IMG/VR virus record: IMGVR_UViG_3300021170_000228
Coordinates: 1 to 20,811 of that record
Direction: 5' to 3' (one strand)
DNA length: 20,811 nt
Source of the DNA: a virus
The stretch's first letter is position 1; each line of letters opens with the position of its first letter. Shown one piece after another: positions 20,697-20,811 of this stretch. The position numbers and the translations under genes are program-made. The notes below the pieces were generated by a model. It was not told where the DNA came from, did not search any database, and worked only from the letters and a program-made list of their open reading frames with translations.

Positions 20697-20811
20697 CTAT
20701 ACTGCGGTTACGCTTGCACCGACAACTAGCGGGACATAGGAGCACGTCCAGCTCATCGCGCCGGTATTGGTGGCTGATGTAGTTATGGTGATAACGCCCG
20801 GCGATACAACC
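20697..20811 (-). CDS. C-terminal end of a virion-like protein (cut by right edge)
   Basis: The frame is open from the right edge to a stop at 20697, with 38 residues visible. They read as beta-rich: GVITITTSATNTGAMSWTCS, YVPLVVGASVTAV. The next gene's strong ribosome site overlaps its stop. By position, upstream of the adaptor and the other head genes, it could be the end of a capsid or capsid-decoration protein, but 38 residues do not identify it. The sequence outside the window would settle this. Confidence 0.5.
   Translation of the reverse strand, partial: VVSPGVITITTSATNTGAMSWTCSYVPLVVGASVTAV

Overview
The window is one continuous block of the structural and lysis genes of a long-tailed (siphovirus-type) bacteriophage, or of a prophage of that type. 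Every gene I can support lies on the minus strand, so the operon reads from the right edge to the left edge. By eye the GC content is a little over 50 percent. The gene families (DUF1906-type lysin, head-tail and tail-tube families, small Cys/His neck protein, short membrane proteins before the lysin) are those I associate with phages of Actinobacteria, Streptomyces phages in particular. That host assignment is from memory of the families and was not tested by a search.

In transcription order, the right edge holds the end of a virion gene, a 44-residue protein, a zinc-finger protein and a low-complexity acidic/serine-rich protein. A 125-base gap follows, with a perfect 13-bp hairpin that looks like a transcription terminator closing the head genes. 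Next comes the neck and tail-tube block: head-to-tail adaptor, a small Cys/His protein, an HK97 gp10-like connector, tail terminator, a glycosyltransferase, a 65-residue protein, a tail-tube-like protein with an Ig-like insert, a 154-residue conserved protein and a second, shorter tail-tube-like protein. The two tail assembly chaperone frames follow, joined by a canonical -1 slippery heptamer CCCAAAT, and then a 1340-residue tape measure protein with a lysozyme-like domain near its C-terminus.

Left of the tape measure is a 1384-residue tail-tip protein. Its conserved core appears to be split by a glycine-rich domain and by a second beta-rich module. Then come a fiber-like protein, a small helical protein, three short single-span membrane proteins (holin candidates) and a DUF1906 endolysin. 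After the lysin are more virion-like genes: a 216-residue protein, a second fiber-like protein that resembles the first, another small helical protein, and a large protein cut by the window edge. The visible C-terminal part of this last protein is made of DSGxGTD repeats.

Genes are packed with ATGA or GTGA overlaps, so translational coupling is likely throughout. There is no intergenic stretch over 300 bases, no tRNA, no CRISPR and no transposon. The most interesting points are the recombination-resistant-looking repeat array at the left edge, the modular insertions into core tail proteins, the glycosyltransferase within the tail-tube genes, and a possible duplicated two-gene fiber cassette on both sides of the lysis genes.
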